Positions 18,874 through 28,616 are shown, numbered from the stretch's first letter. The stretch: DNA of 64,000 nt from Bradyrhizobium sp. (GCA_028290305.1 JAQGKC010000200.1:1-64000), one strand, 5' to 3'. Notes: generated by a model not told the origin, from the letters alone. Program-made: numbers and translations.

Positions 18874-18912
18874 AACAAAAAACCGCGTCATTCCGGAAGG
18901 AGTGACGCGGTC
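18874..18912 (-). terminator. Terminator of the exported protein gene on the minus strand
   Basis: CCGCGTCA-TTCC / GGAG-TGACGCGG hairpin. On the minus strand it is followed by TTTTTTGTTTTAT, right after the stop of the 18935-19324 gene. Confidence 0.85.
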
Positions 18913-18934
18913 GTTCGATGCCCCCTTCACAAAT

Positions 18935-19324
18935 TCAGGTCCCACCGTTCTGCACGAAGCAAAAGACCATTCCGGAATGTCCAATGAACAGGACGTTGTG
19001 GCCGGTCGGGTTTCCTCGATCCCATTTGAGTTTGTTGTTCGGAATTTCAATTTCCGTACCAATGTCGACGTGAGGCCGGCGTCGCGGTTCGTCGGCCCGG
19101 TCATCGGTAATTGTGGCGTAGGTTCTCCCGTCTCTGACATGAACTTCATCGGCCCAGTAGGCGTCGGCTTCGCCGCAACATGACGCGTTTGGAACGTCCG
19201 GCTGCATCAGGGCCTGGTACCATTCCCGGATCGCGGGATCTGTTGCATCCCACTGTCCGAGGTCGCGCGCATGCACAGCTCCGATCACACAACCGGACGC
19301 TAACAAGAGGATAATGCGTTTCAT
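18935..19324 (-). CDS. Small exported Cys-containing protein of unknown function
   Basis: A protein of about 129 residues starting at MKRIILLLASGCVIGAVHA, a signal peptide with cleavage near HARDLG, preceded by GGAAGG. The mature part has NASCCGEADAYWADEVHVRDG (double Cys), a TITDDR strand and a conserved-looking C-terminal GHNVLFIGHSGMVFCFVQNG. I recognise the CCGEADAYWADE pattern from exported uncharacterised proteins of Bradyrhizobium. The Cys pair may bind metal or form a disulfide. A GTG two codons upstream is an alternative start. Confidence 0.75.
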   Translation of the reverse strand: MKRIILLLASGCVIGAVHARDLGQWDATDPAIREWYQALMQPDVPNASCCGEADAYWADEVHVRDGRTYATITDDRADEPRRRPHVDIGTEIEIPNNKLKWDRGNPTGHNVLFIGHSGMVFCFVQNGGT

Positions 19325-19330
19325 GCGCAC

Positions 19331-19872
19331 TTCCTTCCGACACAGAAAGACCCCGCCTGGGGCGATAAGAAGAACAGCGGCGAGGCCGTCCGCGCCGCGT
19401 GGTCGCGGAACGCGAGGTGAGCAAATAACGAGCGTAAGCGGGAGACGTTCCCGCTGGACTCAGGTGGTAATGCAAGCGCAATCGCGGGACAAGCTAGCGA
19501 CCGCTTTGAAAAACCCCAATGTTTCCCGAAAGTTCTGGTGGGGCGTAAGGTGAAAGCGAGAGAGGGACACGCTCCACCTCGGTTCAAACAATAAAAAACG
19601 CAGGTCATGCTGCTACCTAACCGGAAAATGCTCTAGCGAGGTTGACGCCCGGCAGGTGCGTTCGGGTCGTAGCTCTGATGACCCGAGCTTCCGCGACGCC
19701 GTTCCTGTTCCCCGCCGTCCGACGTGTCACCACCGCCACCGCCGATCGCACCTGGCCGTTTTCGAACAGGCGATCGCCGCATGCGCAGCTACCGAAGATT
19801 GAAACTGTCCTGATGACAAACTGGGTGCGCGGCTATAGCCTATGGCAAAATAAAATAAATGGGAGGAGTGGC
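19331..19872. other. Non-coding or decayed stretch
   Basis: No open frame here has credible composition, ribosome site or recognisable domain. It separates the exported protein gene from the truncated hydrolase and may include remnants of deleted DNA. A GGGAGGAG sequence at its 3' end looks like the ribosome site of the following broken gene. Confidence 0.45.
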
Positions 19873-20438
19873 ATGCCAGACGCAATGGTCGCAGCATCTT
19901 CTTCAGAAGCGACGAGCGGCGGTACGACGCAACAGGTTGACGTCGCGGTGGCCCGCAGATCTCAGGCCAGCTTTTGGTATGCCCGGTCACCGACTGCACT
20001 TTCGACCGCCCGTCCTACAACGACAATGCGACGGGCTACTTCCTTACACGCTCGTTGATGTACTGGTTCTGGGACCTGTACTGTTCGCCTGGCGACCGAA
20101 CCGATCCGCGCGTCTCGCCACTGCGCGGCAAACTCGAGGGCTTGCCTCAGGCGTTCGTGGCGACCTGCGAGTTCGATCCGCTGCGCGACGAGGGTCTCGC
20201 TTACGCCGAAGCACTGGCTGCCGCGGGTGTGCCGGTCGAGCAACTCAATGCTCGCGGCCACTTCCACTCGTCTTTAACCATGGTCGACGTGGTGATCACC
20301 GGCGTCAGCGGGCGCGTGCAGATGGCCGAAGCTTTGCGCCGGTTTGCTGGGCTCCCCCCGGGAAGGCGACAAGGTGACGAGAGCCTCCGACCAGGTCGGA
20401 CTGCCTCGCCGCACGAAATCGCTGCGGCTGCAGAGTAA
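19873..20438 (+). pseudogene. Truncated alpha/beta hydrolase (HSL/lipase-like esterase), internal deletion
   Basis: From about 19941 one frame reads RRGGPQISGQLLVCPVTDCT and continues to PSYNDNATGYFL, the C-terminal half of a hormone-sensitive-lipase-type esterase. It keeps the acid and base of the triad, Asp in EFDPLRDEG and His in RGHFHSS, but the oxyanion HGGG and nucleophile GDSAG regions are absent. Just upstream an ATG at 19873 with a strong ribosome site (GGGAGGAG) opens a different frame (MPDAMVAASSSEATSGG) that leads into the junction. This looks like a gene that lost roughly its first half by internal deletion plus frameshift. The 19873 start as the original one is a guess. Confidence 0.7.
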
Positions 20439-20563
20439 GCACACAGGGACAACAAACTCTTTGACTGCGTGCAGCCGCCGATCTGGGTCGGTCGAGCGCT
20501 CTTCGAGAACGCGCGAAAGGGCTGAAAATTGGGGCCGCTTGTCCCGGCTACCTGCTGGGATGC

Positions 20564-23500
20564 TCATGCTACAGGCCCGGCCGAGTTGCGGTTGCCCTGC
20601 CCGGCCAGATGGACCGGAGTGACTGCAGACGGCGCAAGCGGGGCGTCATTCCCCAAGGAGCCTTCGCCGTGCTGTGTCAACGGCCGGTTGCCGGCGATCG
20701 ATCTCAAGAGGACATAGAACATGGGCGTGAAAAATATTCCGAAAGCCGTGACCCCGATCATACCGGAAAACACGGCGACGCCCATCGCGTGCCGCATCTC
20801 CGAACCGGCGCCGGTGGAAATCACCAGCGGCACTACGCCCATGATGAAGGCCAGCGACGTCATCAGGATCGGCCGCAGCCGGAGACGACTTGCTTCGATC
20901 GCCGCCTGAAGTGGCGTCCGCCCACCAAACTCGAGCTCGCGCGCGAACTCGACGATCAAAATGGCGTTCTTGGCCGATAGTCCCACCAACACGATCAGGC
21001 CGATCTGCGTGAAGACGTTGTTGTCGCCCCTGGTGATCCAGACGCCGAACATCGCCGCCAACAGGCCCATCGGAACGATCATGATGATGGAGAGCGGCAG
21101 CGTGAGGCTTTCGTACTGCGCGGCCAGCACCAGGAACACCAGCAGCATCGCCACCGGGAACACGATGAGCGACGAGTTGCCGGCGATGATCTCCTGATAG
21201 GTCAGTTCGGTCCACTCGAAGCCTATTCCTTTCGGGAAGGTCTCTGCGGCGACGCGCTCGACCGCGGCTTGCGCCTGCCCCGTCGAATAGCCAGGCGCGG
21301 CGCCGCCGTTCAAATCGGCCGTCAGGAAGCCGTTGTAGCGCATGGCCCGCTCGGGCCCGGAACTCTCCTTCACCTTCAGCAGTGTCGACAGCGGCACCAT
21401 CTCATTGCTGTCTGAACGCACCTTCAGGAGACCCACGTCATCCGCTCGCGCGCGGTACTTGGCGTCCGCCTGGACGCGTACCGAGTAGGTGCGGCCGAAC
21501 TTGTTGAAGTCGTTGACGTAGAGCGAACCCAGATAGATCTGCATGGTCTCGAACACGCTGGTGACCGGCACGTTCAACTGCCGCGCCTTCGTCCGGTCGA
21601 TGTCCGCGTAAAGCTGAGGAACGTTGATTTGATAGCTGGTGAACAGACTGGCAAGCTCCGGCTGGGTCGCGGCCTTTGCGACGAACGCCTTCGTCGCGTC
21701 GCTGAGCGCCTCATAGCCGAGACCCGCCTGGTCCTCGATCTGCAGCTTGAAGCCACCGATCGTGCCCAGGCCCTGGACGGGCGGCGGCGGAAACATGACG
21801 ATGAAAGCCTCCTGGATCGCAGAGAACTTCTTGTTGAGGGTCGCCGCGAGCGCGTTGCCGCTGAGGCTCTTGTCCTTGCGCTCGTCGAACGGCTTCAGCG
21901 TGACGAAGACGATCCCCGAATTGGAACTGTTGGTGAAGCCGTTGATCGAGAGGCCCGGAAACTGCACGGCCGCCTCGACGCCCGGCTCCTTCAGCGCGAT
22001 CTCGCCCATGCGGCGGATCACGTCTTCGGTCCGATCCAGAGTCGCGCCGTCCGGCAATTGCGCGAAGCCGACGAGATACTGCTTGTCCTGACCCGGCACG
22101 AAGCCGCCAGGCACGGTTTTGAAAAGGCCGAAGGTCACTGCGATCAGTGCGACGTAGCCGACCATCACGATCGCCCGCCGGGAAATCACCCGCCGGACGC
22201 CGCTGCTGTAGGCCTCCGATCCGCGGCTGAAGGCGCGGTTAAAGCGCCGGAAGAACCAGCCCAGGCCCTTGTCCATCGCGCGTGACAACCCGTCCTTCGG
22301 CGCGTCATGACCCTTGAGCAGCAGAGCGGCCAGCGCCGGCGACAGCGTCAGCGAGTTGAACGCCGAAATCACGGTCGAGATCGCCACGGTCAACGCGAAC
22401 TGCTTGTAGAACTGCCCGGTCAATCCGGTGATGAACGCCAGCGGCACGAACACCGCTACCAGCACCAGGGCAATGGCGATGATCGGCCCGGTCACTTCGC
22501 GCATCGCCTGATAGGCTGCCTCCTTCGGAGATAGCCCGCTTTCGATGTTGCGCTCAACATTCTCGACCACGACGATGGCGTCGTCGACGACGATGCCGAT
22601 CGCCAGCACCAACCCGAAAAGGGTCAGCGCGTTGATCGAAAAGCCGAACAGATGCATGACCGCGAAGGTGCCGATCACCGAGACCGGCACGGCGATCAGC
22701 GGAATGATCGATGCCCGCCAGGTCTGCAGGAACAGGATGACGACCAGCACGACCAGCGCAACGGCCTCCAGCAACGTGTGGATGACGGCCTCGATGGAAG
22801 CGCGGACGAACTGGGTCGGATCATAGACGATGCTGTAGTCCATGCCGTCGGGCATGTTCTGCTTCAGATCCATCATCAGCTTCCGGACGTGATCGGAGAT
22901 CTGGATGGCGTTGGAGCCCGGCGACTGGAATATCGGTATTGCCACCGCCGACTTATTGTCGAGCAGCGAACGCAGGGAATAGTCGGCAGCGCCAAGTTCG
23001 AGGCGCGCCACGTCGCGCAGGCGGGTCACCTCGCCGTTGGCGCCGTTCTTGACGATGATCTCACCGAACTCCTCCTCGGTCTGGAGGCGACCCTGGGCGT
23101 TGATGGAGAGCTGCAGGTCGAGCCCGGTTTCGTTTGGTGATGCGCCGACGACCCCGGCAGCAGCCTGCACGTTCTGGGCCCGGATCTCCTTGACGATGTC
23201 GCCCGGCGAAAGACCGCGTTCGGCAACCTTCTGCGGATCCAGCCAGATGCGCATCGAATAGTCGCCCGACCCGAAGAGCTGAACGTCGCCCACGCCCTCG
23301 ATGCGCGCGAGCCGGTCCTTGACGTTCAGAACGGCGTAGTTGCGCAGATAGGTCATGTCGTAGCGGCCGTTCGGCGACTTCAAATGCACGACCATCGTCA
23401 AGTCCGGAGACGACTTGATGGTCGTTATTCCAAGGGTACGGACTTCGGTCGGCAAGCGCGGCTCGGCCTGCGACACCCGGTTCTGTACCAACTGCTGCGC

Positions 23501-23812
23501 CTTGTCAGGATCGGTACCGAGCCGGAAAGTGACGTTCAGCGTCATCAAGCCATCGGTCGTCGCCTGGCTGCTCATGTAGAGCATGCCCTCGACGCCGTTG
23601 ATCTGCTCCTCGATCGGCGTCGCCACCGTTTCCGCAATGACCTTCGGATTGGCACCCGGATACTGCGCGCGAACGACCACGGTCGGCGGCGCAACTTCCG
23701 GATATTCGGAGATCGGCAGCGCGGGCAGCGATAGCAGGCCCGCAAGAAAGATCAGCGTCGAAAGGACGCCCGCGAAAATCGGTCGGTCGATAAAGAACTT
23801 CGAGAAATTCAT
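20564..23812 (-). CDS. RND multidrug efflux inner-membrane transporter (HAE1, MexF-like)
   Basis: A 1082-residue AcrB/MexF-type protein starting MNFSKFFIDRPIFAGVLSTL. Proton-relay residues D410-D411 lie in TM4 (GIVVDDAIVVVENVERNI). TTIKSSPDLTMVVHLKSPNG and the SIVYDPTQFVRASIEAVIHT loop are closest to MexF/BpeF rather than AcrB. Twelve TM segments and two large periplasmic loops are expected, which would form a trimer taking drugs from the periplasm. It lies 136 bp downstream of the adaptor gene on the same strand. No outer-membrane channel gene follows, so an OprN/TolC-type partner must be encoded elsewhere. Confidence 0.95.
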   Translation of the reverse strand: MNFSKFFIDRPIFAGVLSTLIFLAGLLSLPALPISEYPEVAPPTVVVRAQYPGANPKVIAETVATPIEEQINGVEGMLYMSSQATTDGLMTLNVTFRLGTDPDKAQQLVQNRVSQAEPRLPTEVRTLGITTIKSSPDLTMVVHLKSPNGRYDMTYLRNYAVLNVKDRLARIEGVGDVQLFGSGDYSMRIWLDPQKVAERGLSPGDIVKEIRAQNVQAAAGVVGASPNETGLDLQLSINAQGRLQTEEEFGEIIVKNGANGEVTRLRDVARLELGAADYSLRSLLDNKSAVAIPIFQSPGSNAIQISDHVRKLMMDLKQNMPDGMDYSIVYDPTQFVRASIEAVIHTLLEAVALVVLVVILFLQTWRASIIPLIAVPVSVIGTFAVMHLFGFSINALTLFGLVLAIGIVVDDAIVVVENVERNIESGLSPKEAAYQAMREVTGPIIAIALVLVAVFVPLAFITGLTGQFYKQFALTVAISTVISAFNSLTLSPALAALLLKGHDAPKDGLSRAMDKGLGWFFRRFNRAFSRGSEAYSSGVRRVISRRAIVMVGYVALIAVTFGLFKTVPGGFVPGQDKQYLVGFAQLPDGATLDRTEDVIRRMGEIALKEPGVEAAVQFPGLSINGFTNSSNSGIVFVTLKPFDERKDKSLSGNALAATLNKKFSAIQEAFIVMFPPPPVQGLGTIGGFKLQIEDQAGLGYEALSDATKAFVAKAATQPELASLFTSYQINVPQLYADIDRTKARQLNVPVTSVFETMQIYLGSLYVNDFNKFGRTYSVRVQADAKYRARADDVGLLKVRSDSNEMVPLSTLLKVKESSGPERAMRYNGFLTADLNGGAAPGYSTGQAQAAVERVAAETFPKGIGFEWTELTYQEIIAGNSSLIVFPVAMLLVFLVLAAQYESLTLPLSIIMIVPMGLLAAMFGVWITRGDNNVFTQIGLIVLVGLSAKNAILIVEFARELEFGGRTPLQAAIEASRLRLRPILMTSLAFIMGVVPLVISTGAGSEMRHAMGVAVFSGMIGVTAFGIFFTPMFYVLLRSIAGNRPLTQHGEGSLGNDAPLAPSAVTPVHLAGQGNRNSAGPVA

Positions 23813-23948
23813 GACACGGTCTCTTCGGTTTAGGCTCTTGCGGAGCGCAGTTCTGCTGCGCGGTCGACACCGTCGACCTCGTCGTTCGTTCCAGCTGGTG
23901 GAAAATGCGGTCCCGCCGAAATGCGACGGGGCCGGTTATCAAGCGGGC

Positions 23949-25160
23949 CTATTGCTGGGCCACATTGGTGGCCTGCGCGGCATTGGAAGAATCCATCGCG
24001 ACCATCTCGGGTTTGACGGTCACGCCGGGCCGCACGCGCTGCAAGCCCTTGACGACGATGCGTTCGCCCTCCTTCAGCCCACCCAGCACGACACGCATGC
24101 CGTCGACGGAGACGCCGAGCGCGACTTCTCGGTACTCGGCCTTGTCCTTGGCATCGACGACCATGACGTACTTCTTGTTCTGGTCCGTGCCGATCGCGCG
24201 TTCGCTAATTAGCAGCGTCTTCTCGGCCTTGGGCTGTCCCATCTGCAGTCGGGCGAACTGGCCCGGCATCAGGCGTCCGTCGGCGTTGTCAAAGATCGCC
24301 CTCACCCGGACTGTGCCGCTGCGCGCGTCGACCTGGTTGTCGATGAACTGCATGTGGCCGCGGTAAGGCATGCCTTCGGAAGCCGCCGTTTCCATCTGGA
24401 CCGGGATCCTGCCGATCTCGGAAGGCGTCGACTCGTCGGCCAGCGTCTTCAGCGCCCGGGCGACGACCTGCTCGTCGGCGTTGAAGCTTGCATAAATCGG
24501 ATTGATCGAAACCAGCGTAGTCAACACCGGCGCGCCCGGCCCCGCGGCGATGAGGTTGCCGACGGTGTATTCCACCTTGCCCACCCTTCCCGATACCGGA
24601 GCACGAACTTCGGTGTAGCTGAGATTCAACTGGGCGGTCTGCAGCGCGGCTTCCGCAGCCTTCAGGTTTGCATCGGCTTCGCGATAGGCGTTCACGCGGC
24701 CATCCATGTCACGCTGCGAGATAGTGCTCGAGCCGGTCAATTGTTGTCCGCGTTCGAAGTCGCTCTTGGTCAGAACCAATCGCGCCTTGGCCGCCGCTAC
24801 CTGGCCTTCGGCGCGCGCGACGTCCGCGGCGTAGAGAGCGGGGTCGATCAGAACCAGCAGATCGTTCTGTTTGACGAGGCCGCCTTCGCGAAAGTGAATC
24901 TCCTGGATGGCGCCGGCGACGCGGGAACGGATCTCCACCCGCTCGATGGCCTCAAGCCGGCCGGAGAACTCGTCGGTCGGAGCCGTTTCCTTCGCGGCGA
25001 CGACGGCGACCGAGGCCTGAACCAGAACCGGTGCGGCTGACGTTTCAGCTTTGGCGCTTCCGTCGGGCCACTCAACAAACGCAGCGCCACCGGCGGCTGT
25101 CACAGCCAGGAGTGCGATCAGCGAGCCGACCAGGTGCTTGGGTCGCAGAATGCTTGTCAT
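23949..25160 (-). CDS. RND efflux periplasmic adaptor (membrane fusion protein, MexE-like)
   Basis: A 403-residue adaptor with an N-terminal signal or membrane anchor (LVGSLIALLAVTAAGG). A lipoyl half-motif (GRLEAIERVEIRSRVAGAIQ) and its mate (APVSGRVGKVEYTVGNLIA) flank an alpha-hairpin. Beta-barrel and membrane-proximal domains follow (QVDARSGTVRVRAIFDN). AGGGG lies about 8 nt before the ATG. It is the first gene of the pump operon and divergent from the TetR gene. Confidence 0.94.
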   Translation of the reverse strand: MTSILRPKHLVGSLIALLAVTAAGGAAFVEWPDGSAKAETSAAPVLVQASVAVVAAKETAPTDEFSGRLEAIERVEIRSRVAGAIQEIHFREGGLVKQNDLLVLIDPALYAADVARAEGQVAAAKARLVLTKSDFERGQQLTGSSTISQRDMDGRVNAYREADANLKAAEAALQTAQLNLSYTEVRAPVSGRVGKVEYTVGNLIAAGPGAPVLTTLVSINPIYASFNADEQVVARALKTLADESTPSEIGRIPVQMETAASEGMPYRGHMQFIDNQVDARSGTVRVRAIFDNADGRLMPGQFARLQMGQPKAEKTLLISERAIGTDQNKKYVMVVDAKDKAEYREVALGVSVDGMRVVLGGLKEGERIVVKGLQRVRPGVTVKPEMVAMDSSNAAQATNVAQQ

Positions 25161-25321
25161 AAGAATCCCCTCTCGAATGTCCGAAATTCACGAAAGCTCT
25201 GATTATTCAGGTCGTTGCTGCCTAAACATCTTTCGCCGCGCGCCCCCGCGTTACGCTGCAGTGCACATATTGTAACGCCCGGTATAGATGGGCTATCGAC
25301 AAGGCCTGTCAAGAGACTTAT

Positions 25322-25335
25322 TTACTGACCAGTAG
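25322..25335. promoter_or_regulatory. Probable TetR operator
   Basis: Perfect palindromic arms TACTG-AC-CAGTA (25323-25334) in the divergent region, 23 bp upstream of the TetR start and 160 bp from the adaptor gene. TACTGACCAGTA-like sites are common for TetR regulators of efflux pumps. Confidence 0.6.
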
Positions 25336-25356
25336 AAAACCCTTGGAGGATGCGTC

Positions 25357-25947
25357 ATGGTCATGGGACGCCCCCGCGAATTCGACGTCGACGCAGCTTT
25401 GGACCTCGCGCTGCAGGTATTCTGGCGCAAGGGCTACGAAGGCGCGTCGATGACCGAGCTCACCGATACGATGGGAATCACGAAGCCAAGTCTCTACGCA
25501 GCGTTCGGCAACAAGGAAGAACTCTTCCGAAAGGCACTCGACCGCTACGTCGACGGGCCCGGCGGTTACGCGCGCATCGCGCTGGAGAAGCCGACGGCTC
25601 GGGAAGTAGTCGAACACATGCTGTTCGCGTCCGCGGACGCCGTTTCCGACCCGGCCCATCCCCCCGGCTGTCTCGCCGTCCAGGGCGCGCTGACCTGCGG
25701 CGACGCTGCGGAAACGATCAAGCAGGAATTGACGGCACGCCGTGCGAAGGGTGAAGTGGATCTTCGCGTTCGTTTCGAACGTGCCATCAAAGAAGAGGAT
25801 CTGCCGGCGAACTCGGACGCGGCAGATCTCGCGCGCTACGTGTCGACAATCCTGCAAGGTATGGCCGTGCAGGCCGCGGGCGGTGTCGGACGAATGGAAT
25901 TGCGCAAGATTGCCGAAATGACGTTGCGCAACTGGCCACCGGCGTAG
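25357..25947 (+). CDS. TetR/AcrR family transcriptional regulator of the RND pump
   Basis: A 196-residue TetR protein. The N-terminal HTH (GRPREFDVDAALDLALQVFW and GASMTELTDTMGITKPSLYA, about residues 4-55) is followed by a helical ligand domain. The ATG at 25357 has GGAGG 8 nt upstream, and a second ATG two codons later is an alternative. Divergent from the pump genes with a palindrome between, it is most likely their repressor. Confidence 0.92.
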   Translation: MVMGRPREFDVDAALDLALQVFWRKGYEGASMTELTDTMGITKPSLYAAFGNKEELFRKALDRYVDGPGGYARIALEKPTAREVVEHMLFASADAVSDPAHPPGCLAVQGALTCGDAAETIKQELTARRAKGEVDLRVRFERAIKEEDLPANSDAADLARYVSTILQGMAVQAAGGVGRMELRKIAEMTLRNWPPA

Positions 25948-26187
25948 CAACTAAGCTCCGTATCCAGGCGGCGCGAATGGTCTTTCAGCAACCGACCTGC
26001 GTTCCAGGGTCTCATCTGTCCGCACCCGGGACCGGCTCAATTAATATCCAAGTTAATATCCAAGTGCGCGTGCTCGCTCCACCGATGGGTCGTTCGGCAA
26101 GTCGCTTCGCGCACAAAAGCAGCTCCGCGCGTCTGTTCGGTCGATCCCGCAACTGAAAACCCGCGATCCGCCCGCTTTGGTCTCGGG

Positions 26188-27051
26188 CTAGACGAATCTG
26201 TTCTTGATTGATCCAATCTTCGAAATTTCGATTGTTACGACGTCGTTTTTCTTGAGGAATCTCGGCGGCGAAAAGCCGATCCCAACACCGGCAGGCGTGC
26301 CCGTCGCGATGATATCGCCCGGGAGCAAGGTCAGTCCTTCCGAAATTGTACTGATGAGCCGGGGAATGTCGAAGATCAAATCGCCGGTGTTCGCCTGTTG
26401 CCGGAGTTCACCGTTTACCCAGCATTTCACTTCAAGGTTTTCGGGATCGACTTCGTCGGAGGTCGTAATCCATGGCCCCATCGGGCAGAACGTGTCGAGC
26501 GTCTTTCCGAGAAACCATTGTTTATGGCTTTTCTGACGATCGCGGGCGGTCACATCGTTCACGACGGTGTATCCGAAAACGTGCTCATAGGCGCGTTCAG
26601 GGGAAATTTGTTTGCCAGCTTTGCCGATGATCACCGCAAGCTCAGCCTCGTAGTCGACGCTCGATGTCACGTCAGTGTGCAGCAGTACGTCGTCGTAAGG
26701 CCCGACGACCGTATTCGGGCCCTTGGAGAAGACGGCAGGATACTCGTCGAGTTCGGCGCCCTTCACGGCACCGGCCTCAAAACCGCTGCGGGAGAATTCC
26801 TTGGCGTGTTCCCGGTAATTCTTGCCGACGCAGAAGATATTACGCCGTGGACGTGCAATCGGCGCCCGCAGGGTGACGTCCGCAATGGCAATCGACGGCT
26901 GCGATGGAGCCAGATTGGGGGCAATCGTCGCGCCCCGCGCGATCAAGTCCACGATATCGCCAAAGCCCGTGACAGGCGCAACATTCAGGCCGTCCGCGTC
27001 GACCAGTCCGATATGATCGGCGCCGTTGTAGGTAAATGCCGCAAACTTCAT
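26188..27051 (-). CDS. Fumarylacetoacetate hydrolase family protein
   Basis: A 287-residue FAH-superfamily enzyme from MKFAAFTYNGADHIGLVDAD. The fold signatures are FCVGKNYREHAKEF, the metal ligands in SVDYEAELAVIIGK (E-x-E), DVTARDRQKSHKQWFLGKT, and the C-terminal LLPGDIIATGTPAGVG. The family hydrolyses or isomerises beta-diketo or oxo-dienoic acids in aromatic degradation. The reaction here cannot be specified further. The open frame extends upstream, but conservation starts at 27051. The GntR gene lies 89 bp upstream on the same strand. Confidence 0.88.
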   Translation of the reverse strand: MKFAAFTYNGADHIGLVDADGLNVAPVTGFGDIVDLIARGATIAPNLAPSQPSIAIADVTLRAPIARPRRNIFCVGKNYREHAKEFSRSGFEAGAVKGAELDEYPAVFSKGPNTVVGPYDDVLLHTDVTSSVDYEAELAVIIGKAGKQISPERAYEHVFGYTVVNDVTARDRQKSHKQWFLGKTLDTFCPMGPWITTSDEVDPENLEVKCWVNGELRQQANTGDLIFDIPRLISTISEGLTLLPGDIIATGTPAGVGIGFSPPRFLKKNDVVTIEISKIGSIKNRFV

Positions 27052-27140
27052 AGTGCTACTTTCTGTTCTAGCCTGGATTGGATGACGGTAAACGAGAGCA
27101 CGAAGCGGCCCAGGCGTCCTCGCGCGCCTTGCGGATCTAT

Positions 27141-27878
27141 TCAAGAACCGAGAATGCTCCGCTTCACATCTTGCAAGTGCTTCATCATCTCGACGGCGGC
27201 GCCGTCGGCATCGCGCGTGCGAAGCGCTGCCATGATCTTGCGATGTTGCTTTTGCGTGCTCTGCCTTCTGGCGGGAGTCATGACGCGCTCCTTCAGCTTG
27301 GCCCAGTCGGCCTTGCGGCGGACCGCATTGATGGCGTCGTAAATATCGATCAGCAGTTGGTTATGGCAGGAAGCCATCAGCGTCTGGTGAAACAGGCCGT
27401 CCCACATCTCAAAATCGGCGACGGATTTGACCTCTTCACTTCTCTTGAGGCATTCCATCATGGCATCGATCTCGGCTCCATTGGCGCGAGTGGCGCTCAA
27501 TTCTGCCGCCTGCGGTTCGATCATAAGGCGAACCTCCATCACCTCTGCTGGACTGGCGTTCTGAATGCGACTTGCGAGATCAGTCGGGGAGACGGCTGGG
27601 CGGCCGTCGGCGACGAACGTTCCGCGGCCCACATCGCGTACGATGGTGCCTTCATCCTCGAGGATTTTCAGCGCACGTCGAACGGTGTTCCTGGCGAGGC
27701 TGAATTCCATGGCGAGGCTGCGCTCCGTCGGAATTTGATGTCCCGGCGGCCACCGCTTCGATTCGATCGCCCGCCTGAATTTGCCAAGCAGCCGGGTCGA
27801 AGCGGTTTCTCGAAACTGAATTTCGATTGCGTCGTCCGCCATGTTTCGATTTTGCCGAATGGCCCGGTAAACGGGCAT
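27141..27878 (-). CDS. GntR family regulator, FadR/FCD subfamily
   Basis: A 245-residue regulator. The winged HTH is PPGHQIPTERSLAMEFSLAR and NTVRRALKILEDEGTIVRDV, and the FCD domain follows (AEVMEVRLMIEPQAAELSAT). GGAGG four nt before the ATG supports the start at 27878. It precedes the FAH gene on the same strand and is divergent from the cupin and MFS genes, so it probably controls one or both. Confidence 0.88.
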   Translation of the reverse strand: MPVYRAIRQNRNMADDAIEIQFRETASTRLLGKFRRAIESKRWPPGHQIPTERSLAMEFSLARNTVRRALKILEDEGTIVRDVGRGTFVADGRPAVSPTDLASRIQNASPAEVMEVRLMIEPQAAELSATRANGAEIDAMMECLKRSEEVKSVADFEMWDGLFHQTLMASCHNQLLIDIYDAINAVRRKADWAKLKERVMTPARRQSTQKQHRKIMAALRTRDADGAAVEMMKHLQDVKRSILGS

Positions 27879-28015
27879 TCGTCCTCCAAGCCCGATTGCG
27901 GCAATCCGTTCGTGAGCTAGACCAACTATACCAAGTCTCTCGGACCAATCAAGCTCGGGCCGTCGATGCCTGGCAGCTAACGCTCAATACAGCCGATGTT
28001 TGATGGATGCTTGAC

Positions 28016-28030
28016 GTACCCGTGGGGTAC
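28016..28030. promoter_or_regulatory. Candidate operator upstream of the cupin gene
   Basis: Perfect inverted repeat GTACCC-GTG-GGGTAC, overlapping a TTGACG element at 28011-28016 that could be a -35 box. It sits between the divergent GntR and cupin genes. A matching -10 at 17-nt spacing is not evident, so the promoter reading is weak. Confidence 0.4.
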
Positions 28031-28108
28031 ATGCCACCTTGATACCAAGCCCCAAAGATGGCGCAATTGGTTCACACCACAAAAACAGCAAACAAGGAGA
28101 GAAGCGCG

Positions 28109-28576
28109 ATGGCAACGACCGCATTCACCCCAAATGCCAAGAATCACCAGGGCCTCGGCCCCATGGCGTCGCGTCTGGTTCAGGCCAACGACATGCCGTG
28201 GGAGCCGATCCGTTATCCCGGCTGCTACGTCAAAACGCTCGTCCTCGACAAGACGACGGGACTTCTCACCGTCTTGCTCAAGATGGACCCAGGCGCCGAA
28301 TTGCCGGACCACGAGCACGTCATGCTTGAGCAAACCTTTGTCCTCGAAGGGCGTCTCGTCGACAAAGAAGGCCCCGATGCCGGCCTGTCCTGCGGACCCG
28401 GCGAATTCATCTGGCGTCCGCCGGGCAGCCGCCACTCCGCCTACACGCCCGAGGGCGGCCTCATGATCGCGATGTTCCTGGTCCCGAACAAATTCTACGA
28501 CAACAATGGCGATGCCTTTGACCTGATCGGCGATGACTGGGGCCTCAAATGGTCCAAGGTTTTGGAAAAGGCCTGA
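28109..28576 (+). CDS. Cupin (ChrR-like) protein
   Basis: A 155-residue protein from MATTAFTPNAKNHQG, with AAGGAGAG before the ATG. One cupin barrel is visible: PDHEHVMLEQTFVLEGRLVD gives metal-ligand His and Glu, and CGPGEFIWRPPGSRHSAY gives the second motif with His. Such ChrR-type cupins include diketone and other small-molecule dioxygenases as well as anti-sigma sensor domains. No anti-sigma N-terminal domain is present, so an enzymatic role is more likely. A strong terminator follows directly. Confidence 0.8.
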   Translation: MATTAFTPNAKNHQGLGPMASRLVQANDMPWEPIRYPGCYVKTLVLDKTTGLLTVLLKMDPGAELPDHEHVMLEQTFVLEGRLVDKEGPDAGLSCGPGEFIWRPPGSRHSAYTPEGGLMIAMFLVPNKFYDNNGDAFDLIGDDWGLKWSKVLEKA

Positions 28577-28584
28577 TCGTTCGA

Positions 28585-28616
28585 CGCCGCGCATCTCTTG
28601 GATGCGCGGCGTTTTT
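28585..28616 (+). terminator. Strong Rho-independent terminator
   Basis: Perfect 11-bp stem CGCCGCGCATC / GATGCGCGGCG with 5-nt loop and TTTTT, 8 bp after the cupin stop. Confidence 0.93.
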
